From assembly GCF_050589605.1 (NCBI RefSeq), contig NZ_JBNGOO010000010.1: a stretch of DNA of 64,000 bases. One strand, written 5' to 3'. Both the position numbers and the translations under genes were made by a program. Below the pieces are notes generated by a model, which saw only the letters and a list, made by a program, of their open reading frames with translations, was not told the DNA's origin and ran no database searches. The stretch's first letter is position 1. Each line of letters starts with the position of its first letter. Source of the DNA: Granulosicoccus sp947495035 (GTDB taxonomy: Bacteria; Pseudomonadota; Gammaproteobacteria; Granulosicoccales; Granulosicoccaceae). Below, one piece after another: positions 53,007-61,781 of the stretch.

Positions 53007-53086
53007 TGCTGTTGCACCGACGAGTTATTTCAAGGATCATGACAATATTGCACATTTATATATATAAATACAATAAGGAGAACGCC
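53007..53086. promoter_or_regulatory. Divergent control region with 16-bp palindrome
   Basis: The 80-bp space between the amidohydrolase and lactonase starts contains the perfect palindrome ATTTATATATATAAAT (53054-53069), overlapped by ATTGCACATTTATA (53047-53060), which resembles TATAAATGCAAT read in reverse at 48134. AAGGAG lies six bases before ATG 53087. A shared operator for the divergent pair is likely. Confidence 0.6.
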
Positions 53087-54007
53087 ATGTTTGCAGCCCC
53101 ACCTGACAGGCTTGCCTCTGTGTTTGCAACTGTTCCGGACGAATTGGCAGGCAATCCCGCCAAATCCGACTGGCTATCCGTGCAACATCCCGGCAAGCCT
53201 ATCAAGGCCTTTCTCGAAGGCCCGTCCTTTGATCGCGAAGGCAGGCTCTATTGCGTGGACATTGCCTATGGCCGAATCCTGCGCTTCGACACCGATGGCG
53301 ATGTCAGCATCGTGGCGGATTATGACGGCGAGCCCAATGGGCTGAAGATTCATCGAGATGGGCGCATCTTCATCGCAGATCATGCACACGGCATCCTGGT
53401 CATGGACCCTGTCAATGGCAAGGTGGAACCGTTGCTGACCAGACCGGGCCTCGAACGGTTCCATGGCGTCAATGATCTGCATTTCGCATCCAACGGTGAT
53501 CTGTATTTCACCGACCAGGGTCAAAGCGGACTACACGCCCCGTATGGAAGGCTCTTTCGGTTGCAGGAGAACGGTGTTCTGCAATGCCTGATCGACAACC
53601 TCGCCAGTCCCAACGGGCTGGTGTTCAACGAGAACGAGTCGCAGCTGTATCTGGCGGTGACTCGCTCGAACTCTGTATGGCGAATACGCTTTCTACCCGA
53701 TGGGCGAACAGTTGCCAAGAGTGGCACCTTCATCCAGCTATCTGGTGGATTGGCCGGCCCCGACGGTCTTGCTCTTGCCAGTGATGGCAGCCTGCTGATC
53801 GGCCATATGGGGATGGGCACAGTCTGGCACATGAGTCGGCTTGGTGAACCTCTGCTTCGCATTCGTTCACCAGCCGGGCTGCTGACGGCCAATTGTGCAT
53901 TCGGTGGCAAGGATAACCGAACCCTGTTCATCACTGAAGCCGAATCCAGTTCGATTCTTCAAATCGAGTTGGATGTCGGCGGCGCCCCCATGTTTGCACA
54001 CGCCTGA
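53087..54007 (+). CDS. SMP-30/gluconolactonase family protein
   Basis: From ATG 53087 with AAGGAG six bases upstream (306 aa); the longer frame upstream is antisense to the amidohydrolase. A six-bladed propeller of the SMP-30/LRE type: FLEGPSFDREGRLYCVDI (metal-ligand Glu near 43), EPNGLKIHRDGRIFIAD, GVNDLHFASNGDLYFTD, LASPNGLVFNENESQLYL (Asn ligand) and GPDGLALASDGSLLIG (Asp ligand). These are calcium- or zinc-dependent lactonases that open sugar lactones. No signal peptide, so cytoplasmic. It precedes the TRAP operon by 137 bp. Confidence 0.92.
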   Translation: MFAAPPDRLASVFATVPDELAGNPAKSDWLSVQHPGKPIKAFLEGPSFDREGRLYCVDIAYGRILRFDTDGDVSIVADYDGEPNGLKIHRDGRIFIADHAHGILVMDPVNGKVEPLLTRPGLERFHGVNDLHFASNGDLYFTDQGQSGLHAPYGRLFRLQENGVLQCLIDNLASPNGLVFNENESQLYLAVTRSNSVWRIRFLPDGRTVAKSGTFIQLSGGLAGPDGLALASDGSLLIGHMGMGTVWHMSRLGEPLLRIRSPAGLLTANCAFGGKDNRTLFITEAESSSILQIELDVGGAPMFAHA

Positions 54008-54044
54008 TCGAATCAGGCAGGCGAATTGGAAGCAAAACTTGCTT
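54002..54044. promoter_or_regulatory. Hairpin at lactonase stop and nearby palindrome
   Basis: GCCTGA-TCGAA-TCAGGC (54002-54018) forms a 6-bp stem over the lactonase stop codon. AAGCAA-AAC-TTGCTT (54030-54044) is a second perfect palindrome in the AT-rich leader of the TRAP operon. The first may be a weak terminator, the second an operator. Confidence 0.45.
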
Positions 54045-54144
54045 AATTGGCTTATTAGAGCTTAAAATCCAATCAAGGGCTCGCATGACAATGCACCGTT
54101 CTCCAGACCGCTCTGAAGAATGAAGCCCATCAAGGGGTCTTCGA

Positions 54145-54684
54145 ATGAGAATGCTTGATCGTGTACTGAGTAGTGTCGAGAGATTCATGATGATCGCTCT
54201 CACACTGGCCGGTCTGACCATGGCCGTGGTACAGGTTGTACTGCGGTATGTCTTCAATACCGGCATCCACTGGCTGGAAGCGGGTCTGGTTACAGCGCTT
54301 ATCTGGGCCATGCTGTTCGGAGCATCCAGAGCCATTCGAGAAGGCTATCACCCCCGAGTAGACCTGCTACCGGGGATGGTCGGTGCCAGAGCAAGAGCGA
54401 TATTGAACCTGTTGATGCTGTTGGTCACCGCAGCGCTGTGCTTGTACTACCTGTATGACAGCATCTTCTATGCGCGCTTCATCAACAGGATCGGAGCATT
54501 GCACCCGGAAATCGGATTCAAGCAGATCTACTTTTTCATCATCATTCCAGTAACCATGCTGTTTTTCTCATTGCGCTACTTGATGATCATTTGGGGTATA
54601 CGCAAGCAAGCAGACACGCACAGCCTGGAAAAGACTTTCCAATCCTCCTTGAATCAGTCTGCTGACGGAGATCAGACACCATGA
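54145..54684 (+). CDS. dctQ: TRAP transporter small permease (DctQ)
   Basis: A 179-aa protein with four helices: RFMMIALTLAGLTMAVVQVVLRY, LVTALIWAMLFGASRAIRE, ARAILNLLMLLVTAALCLYYL and YFFIIIPVTMLFFSLRYLM. The segment VVLRYVFNTGIHWLEAG near 31-47 and the charged HPRVDLLPG loop are DctQ features. Its stop overlaps the dctM start (ATGA), so the two are translationally coupled. Confidence 0.92.
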   Translation: MRMLDRVLSSVERFMMIALTLAGLTMAVVQVVLRYVFNTGIHWLEAGLVTALIWAMLFGASRAIREGYHPRVDLLPGMVGARARAILNLLMLLVTAALCLYYLYDSIFYARFINRIGALHPEIGFKQIYFFIIIPVTMLFFSLRYLMIIWGIRKQADTHSLEKTFQSSLNQSADGDQTP

Positions 54685-56003
54685 TTGTGGCAACTCTGGC
54701 TCTGCTTTTTCTGGCATTGATCGTCATCGGCGCTCCAATCGCCATTGCACTGGGTGGCTCCGCAGTTGTATCAGCCATGATCTTCTCCCCGATACCGACG
54801 GGCATCGTCGGGCAGAAACTGTTCAGCAACCTGAACCATTTCACACTCATGGCCATACCGTTTTTCTTTCTGGCTGCCGGCTTCATGGAGCGAGGAGGCC
54901 TGGTCAAACGCCTGATCGAACTGGCACAGGCACTGGTTGGCCACCTGAAGGCCGGGTTGGGAATGACAACGGTACTGACTTGCATTTTCTTCGCAGCCAT
55001 TTCCGGTTCCAGTCCGGCAACCGTCGCCGCCGTTGGCAACATTCTCTATCCATCACTGCTCAAGGAAGGGTATTCGAAAAGATATGCCATAGGCGCGCTG
55101 GCCACTTCCGGCTCCATCGGTATTCTCATTCCACCCAGCATTCCTCTGATTCTCTACGGGTTTGTTACAGAGACACCCATTCATTCACTATTCATTGCCG
55201 GCATCATCCCGGGTCTGATCTACGGCGCATTGTTGCTGTTCACCGCACGGATACTGGCAATTGGCGAACCCTCCATCAGCCTGCGCTCTCGCAGCTCCGC
55301 CGCTGAGCTGACTTCGGCACTGCGCAACAGTCTGCCAGCACTGTCCCTGCCAGTTCTGATCATCATTGGCATCTACGGATTTCCGGCATTCGGCTTCATG
55401 GGCCTCAACTACGACGGTGGTGCCATTTTCACGCCGACGGAGGCAGCTGCCATCGCTGCAGTACTGGCCCTGGGTATCGGACTGTTCATCTACAAGGAAA
55501 TACGCCTGCGCGATATTCCAGCTGTCACGGCCGATGCAGTGCCTCGCGTGGGAATGATTTTCTGGATAACCACCAATGCCCTGCTGTTCGGCTTCTTCAT
55601 CACCAAGATCGGATTGCCAGCCTCACTGGCCCAACTGGTGCTCGACCTGAACCTCTCACCTTTCGTGTTTCTGATCTGCGTCAATATCCTGCTCGTGATC
55701 GTCGGATTCTTTCTCGAAGGCGTACCCACTATTCTCATCTTCTCACCACTGCTGGTCCCTGCCGCCGAATCGCTGGGCATCAACCCGGTGCAATTCGCCA
55801 TCATCATGGTCGTCAACATCGAGCTTGGACTCATCACACCGCCAGTAGGCATGAACCTCTTCGTTGCCAGCAGTGTTTCCGGCATTCCGGTTCTCAAGGT
55901 ATTCCAGGCGGCCTTGCCCTGGACTATCGCGACCTTGATCACCTTGATGCTGGTTACTTTCGTGCCAGCCATATCACTCTACCTGCCAGGGCTGATGCAG
56001 TAG
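54681..56003 (+). CDS. dctM: TRAP transporter large permease (DctM)
   Basis: A 440-aa protein of about 12 helices. Blocks: IVIGAPIAIALGGSAVVSAMIF, FAAISGSSPATVAAVGNILYPSLLKEGYSK, GSIGILIPPSIPLILYGF, FTPTEAAAIAAVLALGIGLF and ELGLITPPVGMNLFVASSVSG. It forms the ion-coupled translocation unit with DctQ. The binding-protein gene follows 82 bp later. Confidence 0.95.
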   Translation: MIVATLALLFLALIVIGAPIAIALGGSAVVSAMIFSPIPTGIVGQKLFSNLNHFTLMAIPFFFLAAGFMERGGLVKRLIELAQALVGHLKAGLGMTTVLTCIFFAAISGSSPATVAAVGNILYPSLLKEGYSKRYAIGALATSGSIGILIPPSIPLILYGFVTETPIHSLFIAGIIPGLIYGALLLFTARILAIGEPSISLRSRSSAAELTSALRNSLPALSLPVLIIIGIYGFPAFGFMGLNYDGGAIFTPTEAAAIAAVLALGIGLFIYKEIRLRDIPAVTADAVPRVGMIFWITTNALLFGFFITKIGLPASLAQLVLDLNLSPFVFLICVNILLVIVGFFLEGVPTILIFSPLLVPAAESLGINPVQFAIIMVVNIELGLITPPVGMNLFVASSVSGIPVLKVFQAALPWTIATLITLMLVTFVPAISLYLPGLMQ

Positions 56004-56085
56004 CGAAGTCGGAAACGTCTTCAGCCAACCATACGTGAACTCGACCGCTTCGCGACAAGACACCACAACCACCGGAGAAACCACC

Positions 56086-57090
56086 ATGAAACCACGATAT
56101 CTGCCCATGCTTGCCAGCGCTTTGACCTGCGCGCTGCTTGCAGGTCCGGCTACGGCTGCCGACTATCAGATGATCATGTCCAATGACAACAACAACAAAG
56201 GTCTCAAGGGACAGACATTCGAACTGCTGGCCAGCGAAATCAGACAGCGCCTGGGCGATCGCATCGATCTGGAGTTGCACCACAGTGGCACTCTGTTCGA
56301 TCAACAGAGCCAGATTCAGGGTCTGCAACTCGGCGGCACTCATATCATCTCTCCCACGACAGGAATATACAGCTCTGTCACTCCCAAGGTCGGTGCCTTG
56401 AATCTGCCTTTCATGCTGAACACTCCGGAAGAGATCAGCAATGCCATCGCCGACCCTGTCGTGGGTAGTGCCTTCATGCCGGAGCTCAATGCGCAGAATA
56501 TCGAAATCATCGCGGTCTGGATGAATGGCCCCCGCGATCTCGGCTATCGAGGTGACAAGCCAGTACTTCTGCCCGAGGACGTTGATGGCATGAAGGTTCG
56601 TGTCCAGTCAGCACCGATCTTCGTCAAGACCTGGGAGGCCGTCGGGGCCAACGCCGTGGGCATCAACTGGAGTGAGGCACCCACTGCCTTGCAACAGGGT
56701 GTCATCGATGCCGGGGAGGTCACGCCGAATTCCTGGAAAGGCTCGGGAACCTATCAGATGATCGACCAATTGAGTATGACAGACCACCAGTATTCCTTTT
56801 ACCTCGTTGGCGCCAACAAGCAATGGTGGGACGATATGCCGGCAGACATCAAAACCGAAGTACAGGCCGCCTTGGATGTGGCCACCGCCTGGAACATCGA
56901 GAATGTGGTTCTGATCAATGATGCCGCGGTCGACTTCATGGCAGCAGAAGGCGTGAAGGTTCACACGCTCGATGAACAGCAGAAGCAGGCCTGGGTCACG
57001 GCCATGCAACCGGTGTGGAACGAGCTCGGCGACCAACTCGTCGGCGAAGAAGTCATGACGCGCCTGAAGGAAATTGCCAATGTCCAATAG
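56086..57090 (+). CDS. dctP: TRAP transporter substrate-binding protein (DctP)
   Basis: ATG 56086 (334 aa) follows GGAG by eight bases and starts a signal peptide (YLPMLASALTCALLAGPATA). Typical DctP: SNDNNNKGLKGQTFELLASEIRQRLGDRIDLELHHSGTLFDQQ near 30-70, LNLPFMLN, MKVRVQSAPIFVKTWEAVGANAVGINWSEAPTALQQGVIDAGE near 185-225. The Arg in KVRVQS is expected to bind the substrate carboxylate. It differs from the DctP at 40287 and comes 18 bp before the aconitase gene, suggesting that enzyme acts on the imported acid. Confidence 0.95.
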   Translation: MKPRYLPMLASALTCALLAGPATAADYQMIMSNDNNNKGLKGQTFELLASEIRQRLGDRIDLELHHSGTLFDQQSQIQGLQLGGTHIISPTTGIYSSVTPKVGALNLPFMLNTPEEISNAIADPVVGSAFMPELNAQNIEIIAVWMNGPRDLGYRGDKPVLLPEDVDGMKVRVQSAPIFVKTWEAVGANAVGINWSEAPTALQQGVIDAGEVTPNSWKGSGTYQMIDQLSMTDHQYSFYLVGANKQWWDDMPADIKTEVQAALDVATAWNIENVVLINDAAVDFMAAEGVKVHTLDEQQKQAWVTAMQPVWNELGDQLVGEEVMTRLKEIANVQ

Positions 57091-57108
57091 CCCGGCCTCT
57101 TCTTCACG

Positions 57109-59730
57109 ATGAAGCATATCGATGTAGAGCACGAATCAGGGCCGGTCAGACTCCTCGATCTGCCGGCCCTGTTGGGTCACCGACTTGTGCAACTCCCCAT
57201 GGTACTGCGCATTCTGGTAGAGAACCACATCCGCCTGGAAGGCGCAGATGTGATCCCACGATTGCTTCACGCACTGGATGACTGGCTGGAGGGCAAGCCT
57301 TGCGAGCATGAACTGACACTGCGTCCCAACCGGCTGTTGATGCACGACACCACTTGCACACCAGCATTGGTCGATCTGGCAGCGATGCGCGATGTACTCG
57401 CTCATGAAGGTCTGAACCCGGCCTCACTGAAGCCGACTCTACCAGTGGATGTCTCGGTGGATCATTCCACTGCCGTCGATCACTACGCCAGTCCGGCTGC
57501 CTTGCCCATGAATCTGGAACATGAGTACGAGCGCAACCGCGAACGATATGCTTTCATGAAATGGGCGGCCAACTGCATGGGCAACATCACGGTACACCCA
57601 CCCGGGACAGGCATCATGCACACCCTCAACCTGGAACAACTTTCGTCCGTAGTACACCTCGAAGGCAACTCCAAGGGGAGCGATGGATACCATCAGGCCT
57701 ATCCTGACTTCATGGTCGGCACAGACAGTCATACCCCGATGGTCAATGGATTGGGTGTGCTGGGATGGGGCATCGGAGGCCTGGAGGCGGAAGGCATCGC
57801 ACTGGGCCAGGCGATCACCATGAAACTGCCACGTGTGACAGGCGTCAAGCTCCTTGGAAAACTCAAGCCGGGCGTGCAGTCCACCGATCTGGCTCTGCGC
57901 CTGACCCACGAGTTGAGAATGCTGGATGTCACCGGGGACTTTGTCGAATTCCACGGCCCCGGCGTCAGCGGACTGTCTGTTGGAGAGCGGGCCGTCGTCG
58001 CCAACATGGCGCCCGAATACGGTGCCACCACGGGTTACTTCCCTGTCGATGGCATGTCCATCGATTACCTTGCAGCCACCAATAGACCAGCCCATCAACT
58101 TGACCTCGTGCGAACGGTCCTGAGCGCCATGGGCCTGTGGTTCGACCCACAGGCCAGCCCCCGATATGACAAGACCCTCACGCTGGATCTCGCCTCGGTC
58201 CGAACACGCCTTGCCGGCCCCAGAAGACCTCAGGATCTGCTCAGTAGCCAGGAAGCCCGTGGCGCCATCGAACGCGTATTACAACGCAAGCTGAATGCGG
58301 ATGAGCCATCAGCGGGGAATACACCGCCGGATGGCGCTGTGGGTATCGCAGCCATTACCAGTTGCACCAACACGACCGATCCCGCCTTGCTGATAACCGC
58401 TGGGCTACTGGCAAGAGCGGCCCGTGAACGAGGTCTGCAGTCAAAGCCCTGGGTAAAGACCTCCCTGGCCCCCGGTTCGCCATCCGCACGTCAGTATCTG
58501 GTTCGGGCCGGGTTGCTGCCTGACCTGGAGCAGCTCGGATTTCATATCGTGGGATTCGGCTGCACAACCTGCATCGGCAACTCTGGCCCCTTGCCGGCGA
58601 TCATCGAAAGCGCACTTGAACAGGAAAAAGCCGTTGTTGCCGTTCTCTCGGGCAATCGCAACTTCCCCGGCAGGGTTCACCCGAAACTGAACCTTGGCCT
58701 GCTGGCCTCACCGGCCCTGGTCATCGCCTATGCACTCAAGGGCGATGTACTCGAGGATATCCAGGAAACAGCCTTGGGCATTGGCAACGATGGCAAGCCT
58801 GTCTATCTGCATGACATCTGGCCGTCAGCGCAGGCTGTACAACAGACACTGCTTGCAAACTGCCTGAAGGATGACGTAACGACAGAATACCTGGCTGCCA
58901 GACGACATCCCGCCTGGGATTCTCTGAAGGTCTCGGATTCACAGTGCTTCCCCTGGTCTGCGCAGTCCAGCTCGCTCAGGCCACCACCCTTCGCGGCTCG
59001 CAAGTATCGAGACTATCACCACCATTTCGAGGCAAATCCGCTCCTCGCTCTGGGAGACGACATCACCACCGATCACATCTCTCCAGCTGGCTGGGTCGAC
59101 CCGCTCAGCGCTGCAGGCCAATGGCTGCGGGCTGCGGGGGAAACCGAATCCGGAATGACGGTCTATGCCGCGTATCGAGGAAACTGGGAGGTCATGCTGC
59201 GGGGTGCGTTCTCCAACATGTCCGTGGTCAACCATCTGGGCCATGACATTCCCGCCGGGTATACACGCCATGCTGGAACCGGTGAACTGGTGATCCTGAC
59301 CGAAGCTGCTCGACGCTATCGCTCTGAACACCGTTCCACTGTCATTGTTGCAGGGCACCGTTTCGGCATGGGCTCTTCCCGGGACTGGGCGGCCAAGGCC
59401 ATTGCCCTGCTGGGAGTGCGTGCCGTGATTGCCCTGAGCTTCGAACGCATTCATCGCACCAACCTGATCGGCATGGGTGTGTTACCACTGGTTCTGTCGG
59501 AAGCCCTGAGCAACGGACTCACCGAAAGCAGTTGTCTGCATGTCAAGCTTGCCGGAGAGACTCTCACACCTGGCAACGCCTGCCACATCGACATACAGCA
59601 CCAGAATGGTCAAGTCACTTCGGTCGCGGCGGTAGCGGCCGTCGAGACGCGAATGGAGGCTTTGGTACTGCAGAAGGGTGGCATGTTTTCGCATGTTCTG
59701 GACCAGGCCATGGGTCACTTTCCAACGTGA
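57109..59730 (+). CDS. Aconitase-family hydratase (AcnA type)
   Basis: An 873-aa Fe-S hydro-lyase, close to the ~890 aa of AcnA. Cluster cysteines: SCTNT near 418 and GCTTCIG near 485-488. Substrate-binding blocks LSGNRNFPGR near 510 and GHRFGMGSSRDWAAKA near 750 are present, with VGTDSHTPMVNGLGVLGWGIGGLEAEG near 203 and GDDITTDHISPAGW near 648. The segment RGNWEVMLRGAFSNMSVVNHLG departs from RGTFANIRIxN of usual aconitases. It converts citrate/isocitrate or an analogue. It is the last gene of a TRAP operon, not beside TCA genes, so a specialised substrate is likely. No clear ribosome site before ATG 57109. Confidence 0.9.
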   Translation: MKHIDVEHESGPVRLLDLPALLGHRLVQLPMVLRILVENHIRLEGADVIPRLLHALDDWLEGKPCEHELTLRPNRLLMHDTTCTPALVDLAAMRDVLAHEGLNPASLKPTLPVDVSVDHSTAVDHYASPAALPMNLEHEYERNRERYAFMKWAANCMGNITVHPPGTGIMHTLNLEQLSSVVHLEGNSKGSDGYHQAYPDFMVGTDSHTPMVNGLGVLGWGIGGLEAEGIALGQAITMKLPRVTGVKLLGKLKPGVQSTDLALRLTHELRMLDVTGDFVEFHGPGVSGLSVGERAVVANMAPEYGATTGYFPVDGMSIDYLAATNRPAHQLDLVRTVLSAMGLWFDPQASPRYDKTLTLDLASVRTRLAGPRRPQDLLSSQEARGAIERVLQRKLNADEPSAGNTPPDGAVGIAAITSCTNTTDPALLITAGLLARAARERGLQSKPWVKTSLAPGSPSARQYLVRAGLLPDLEQLGFHIVGFGCTTCIGNSGPLPAIIESALEQEKAVVAVLSGNRNFPGRVHPKLNLGLLASPALVIAYALKGDVLEDIQETALGIGNDGKPVYLHDIWPSAQAVQQTLLANCLKDDVTTEYLAARRHPAWDSLKVSDSQCFPWSAQSSSLRPPPFAARKYRDYHHHFEANPLLALGDDITTDHISPAGWVDPLSAAGQWLRAAGETESGMTVYAAYRGNWEVMLRGAFSNMSVVNHLGHDIPAGYTRHAGTGELVILTEAARRYRSEHRSTVIVAGHRFGMGSSRDWAAKAIALLGVRAVIALSFERIHRTNLIGMGVLPLVLSEALSNGLTESSCLHVKLAGETLTPGNACHIDIQHQNGQVTSVAAVAAVETRMEALVLQKGGMFSHVLDQAMGHFPT

Positions 59731-60179
59731 ACACCCGCATCATGGTTGGTACTTCTTCCGCGTCAGGCGAACAGACAGGTGGAGCGGTTCTGCCACACCA
59801 GCGCCATGGCCGTTCCAGAGGTGCCCACTCGACAGACTGACAAGCGCAGCCACCCCAGCCAAGGAACCTGCTCACTCGAGGTGTGCAAACACTACAACCT
59901 CGGGCAGACCTTCGGGAATGATGAAAACATGGGCATGTCAATCGAGTGACATCCTGTCGCCCGCTTGAACAACTCAGCAGCGGGTGAAGAATCCTGCCTG
60001 TTTCTTCCAACCATGGGTAGTGCTCAGGATCCGGAACATGTTGCCAGGCAAGGCTATCGCAGAATCTGATGTCGGGAACCAACCCGCGACCGAGAGTCTG
60101 CCTGTCGCCAGAGATTCGGTCTTGTGATGATTACTCTAGAGATGTTCTCGATGGATCGCGTGCTGTCTCTGTGGGCGTC
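59731..60179. other. Intergenic region, nothing recognised
   Basis: About 450 bp between the aconitase-family gene and the lipid-kinase operon. Short frames have no protein-like composition. It should contain the promoter of the downstream operon; no strong hairpin seen. Confidence 0.35.
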
Positions 60180-61085
60180 ATGAAGGTCAGCGTCATTCTG
60201 AATCCGCAAAGCGGCACGCTGCGCAACGTGAATATTGAACTGCTCAGAATCACGCTGCGGCAGGCGCTCGGCAATGCGGGCCTGGACCTCGTATCGTGGC
60301 ACACCGAAGCGAGGTCCGTGAATGAGTCCCTGCAATCTGCCATGCGTCACAATCCTGATTGCCTACTGGTCGCAGGCGGTGACGGCAGCGTATCCGCGGC
60401 AGCGAAAATGGCATGGTCCAACGAGATTGCATTGGCGATTCTTCCAGGCGGCACCATGAACCTCTATTCGCGCACGCTGGGCTTGCCTCAGGACATCATC
60501 GAATGCGCAGCGGCCTACTCGGCGTCGCATCTGACCGAGGTGGATGTGGCAACGATCGATGACCAGGTCTTCCTGCACCAGTTCACCGTTGGTCTGCATG
60601 CTCAGGCCGTTCGTCTGCGCAACACCATGGCGTACGGTTCTCGACTGTCCAAGATCATCGCCTCCATCAGAGCGTTCGGCCGCGTGGTCTTTCATCCGCC
60701 CCGCTTCAAGGTCGGCCTGGTGGTCGACGGCCAATCGTTCGGCACGCGCCGGGTGTCCGCCCTGTCAGTCACCAACAATGTGTTTGGTGAAGGGCATATT
60801 CCCTACGCGGACATTCCTGACGGTGGCGTACTGGGTGTCTACTACAGTGACCCGATTCGCTTCATGGCTGCCATCCGTTTGATCGTGGACACCATGATGG
60901 GGGCCACGAATGACAATCCCTATCTGCATGACACGGTTGGCAGGAAGGTGATCCTGCAGTTACCGCGCAAGCGCAATTGGGGAATGCTGGATGGTGAAAT
61001 CATCAATCTCGGCAACACCATGACCCTGCAGACGCACCCTCGATCCCTCAGAGTTCTCTTGCCCGATCAGGCCAGTGGTGAATGA
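60180..61085 (+). CDS. Diacylglycerol kinase-family lipid kinase
   Basis: ATG 60180 gives 301 aa beginning MKVSVILNPQSGTLRN, the usual N-terminus of the DAGK catalytic family; the longer upstream frame is not supported. The nucleotide loop LLVAGGDGSVSAAAK is near 60-74, then LAILPGGTMNLYSRTLGLP near 86 and MLDGEII near 270. It likely phosphorylates a lipid (diacylglycerol, sphingoid or undecaprenol-like). The next gene, a PAP2 phosphatase, starts at the base after its stop, pairing a lipid kinase with a lipid phosphatase. Confidence 0.92.
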   Translation: MKVSVILNPQSGTLRNVNIELLRITLRQALGNAGLDLVSWHTEARSVNESLQSAMRHNPDCLLVAGGDGSVSAAAKMAWSNEIALAILPGGTMNLYSRTLGLPQDIIECAAAYSASHLTEVDVATIDDQVFLHQFTVGLHAQAVRLRNTMAYGSRLSKIIASIRAFGRVVFHPPRFKVGLVVDGQSFGTRRVSALSVTNNVFGEGHIPYADIPDGGVLGVYYSDPIRFMAAIRLIVDTMMGATNDNPYLHDTVGRKVILQLPRKRNWGMLDGEIINLGNTMTLQTHPRSLRVLLPDQASGE

Positions 61086-61781
61086 ATGACGAACAATAGC
61101 AGCCAGATCAGCGCGTCGACGACACTGGCTTGGTGTCTGACTCTTTTCTCCCTGGTTTCATTCGCGGGTCTGTCCCTGATCGTGAGTCGGGACATGACGA
61201 CAGGATTCGACCGCACGGTCCTGAGCTGGCTCAGAAACGAGGATGGGGAAACGAGCGGACCGGTATGGATTCGGGAATCACTGATCGAGATCACGGCGCT
61301 GGGAGGGTATCCGATCATCGTGCTGGTCATGTTCGCCGCCGTCGCTGGACTTGTATCGGTAGGCAAGAAAAAGGCGGCACTGTTTCTGACGGTGAGCGTG
61401 GCCGGCGGCAGTGCACTGTCAAGCCTGATGAAACTGGTATTCGACAGGCCCAGACCTGATCTGTTCGTTCATCTTGACCAGATCTATACATCGAGTTTTC
61501 CCAGTGCGCACGCCATGGTCAGCATGGTGGTCTGGTTGACCCTGGCACTGGTGATGACGCGCTTCATTCAGGAGAATCGCCTGCGAATTCTACTCCTTGG
61601 CCTTGCCATCGGGTTGTCATTACTGATCGGATTCAGCCGCGTCTTTCTCGGTGTGCACTGGCCGACCGATGTACTCGCGGGCTGGCTGCTGGGCGTCGCC
61701 TGGGCCTGCGGTAGTTGGTTGTGCGCGCACTATCTGGCTGACAACAAACGCAGAATCGGACAATACGGGAGATCCACGTGA
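61086..61781 (+). CDS. PAP2-family phosphatase
   Basis: A 231-aa membrane protein of about six helices carrying all three PAP2 motifs: KLVFDRPRPD near 117, SSFPSAHAMVSM near 136 and GFSRVFLGVHWPTDVLAG near 182. Such enzymes dephosphorylate phosphatidate or undecaprenyl-pyrophosphate on the periplasmic side. It starts immediately after the DAGK stop codon and its stop overlaps the GTG start of the DUF1206 gene (GTGA), so the three are translationally coupled. Confidence 0.93.
   Translation: MTNNSSQISASTTLAWCLTLFSLVSFAGLSLIVSRDMTTGFDRTVLSWLRNEDGETSGPVWIRESLIEITALGGYPIIVLVMFAAVAGLVSVGKKKAALFLTVSVAGGSALSSLMKLVFDRPRPDLFVHLDQIYTSSFPSAHAMVSMVVWLTLALVMTRFIQENRLRILLLGLAIGLSLLIGFSRVFLGVHWPTDVLAGWLLGVAWACGSWLCAHYLADNKRRIGQYGRST

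Noticed and set aside
52724..53086. Upstream extension of the SMP-30 lactonase frame
   Set aside because: It lies antisense to the amidohydrolase; the AAGGAG site fixes the start at 53087.
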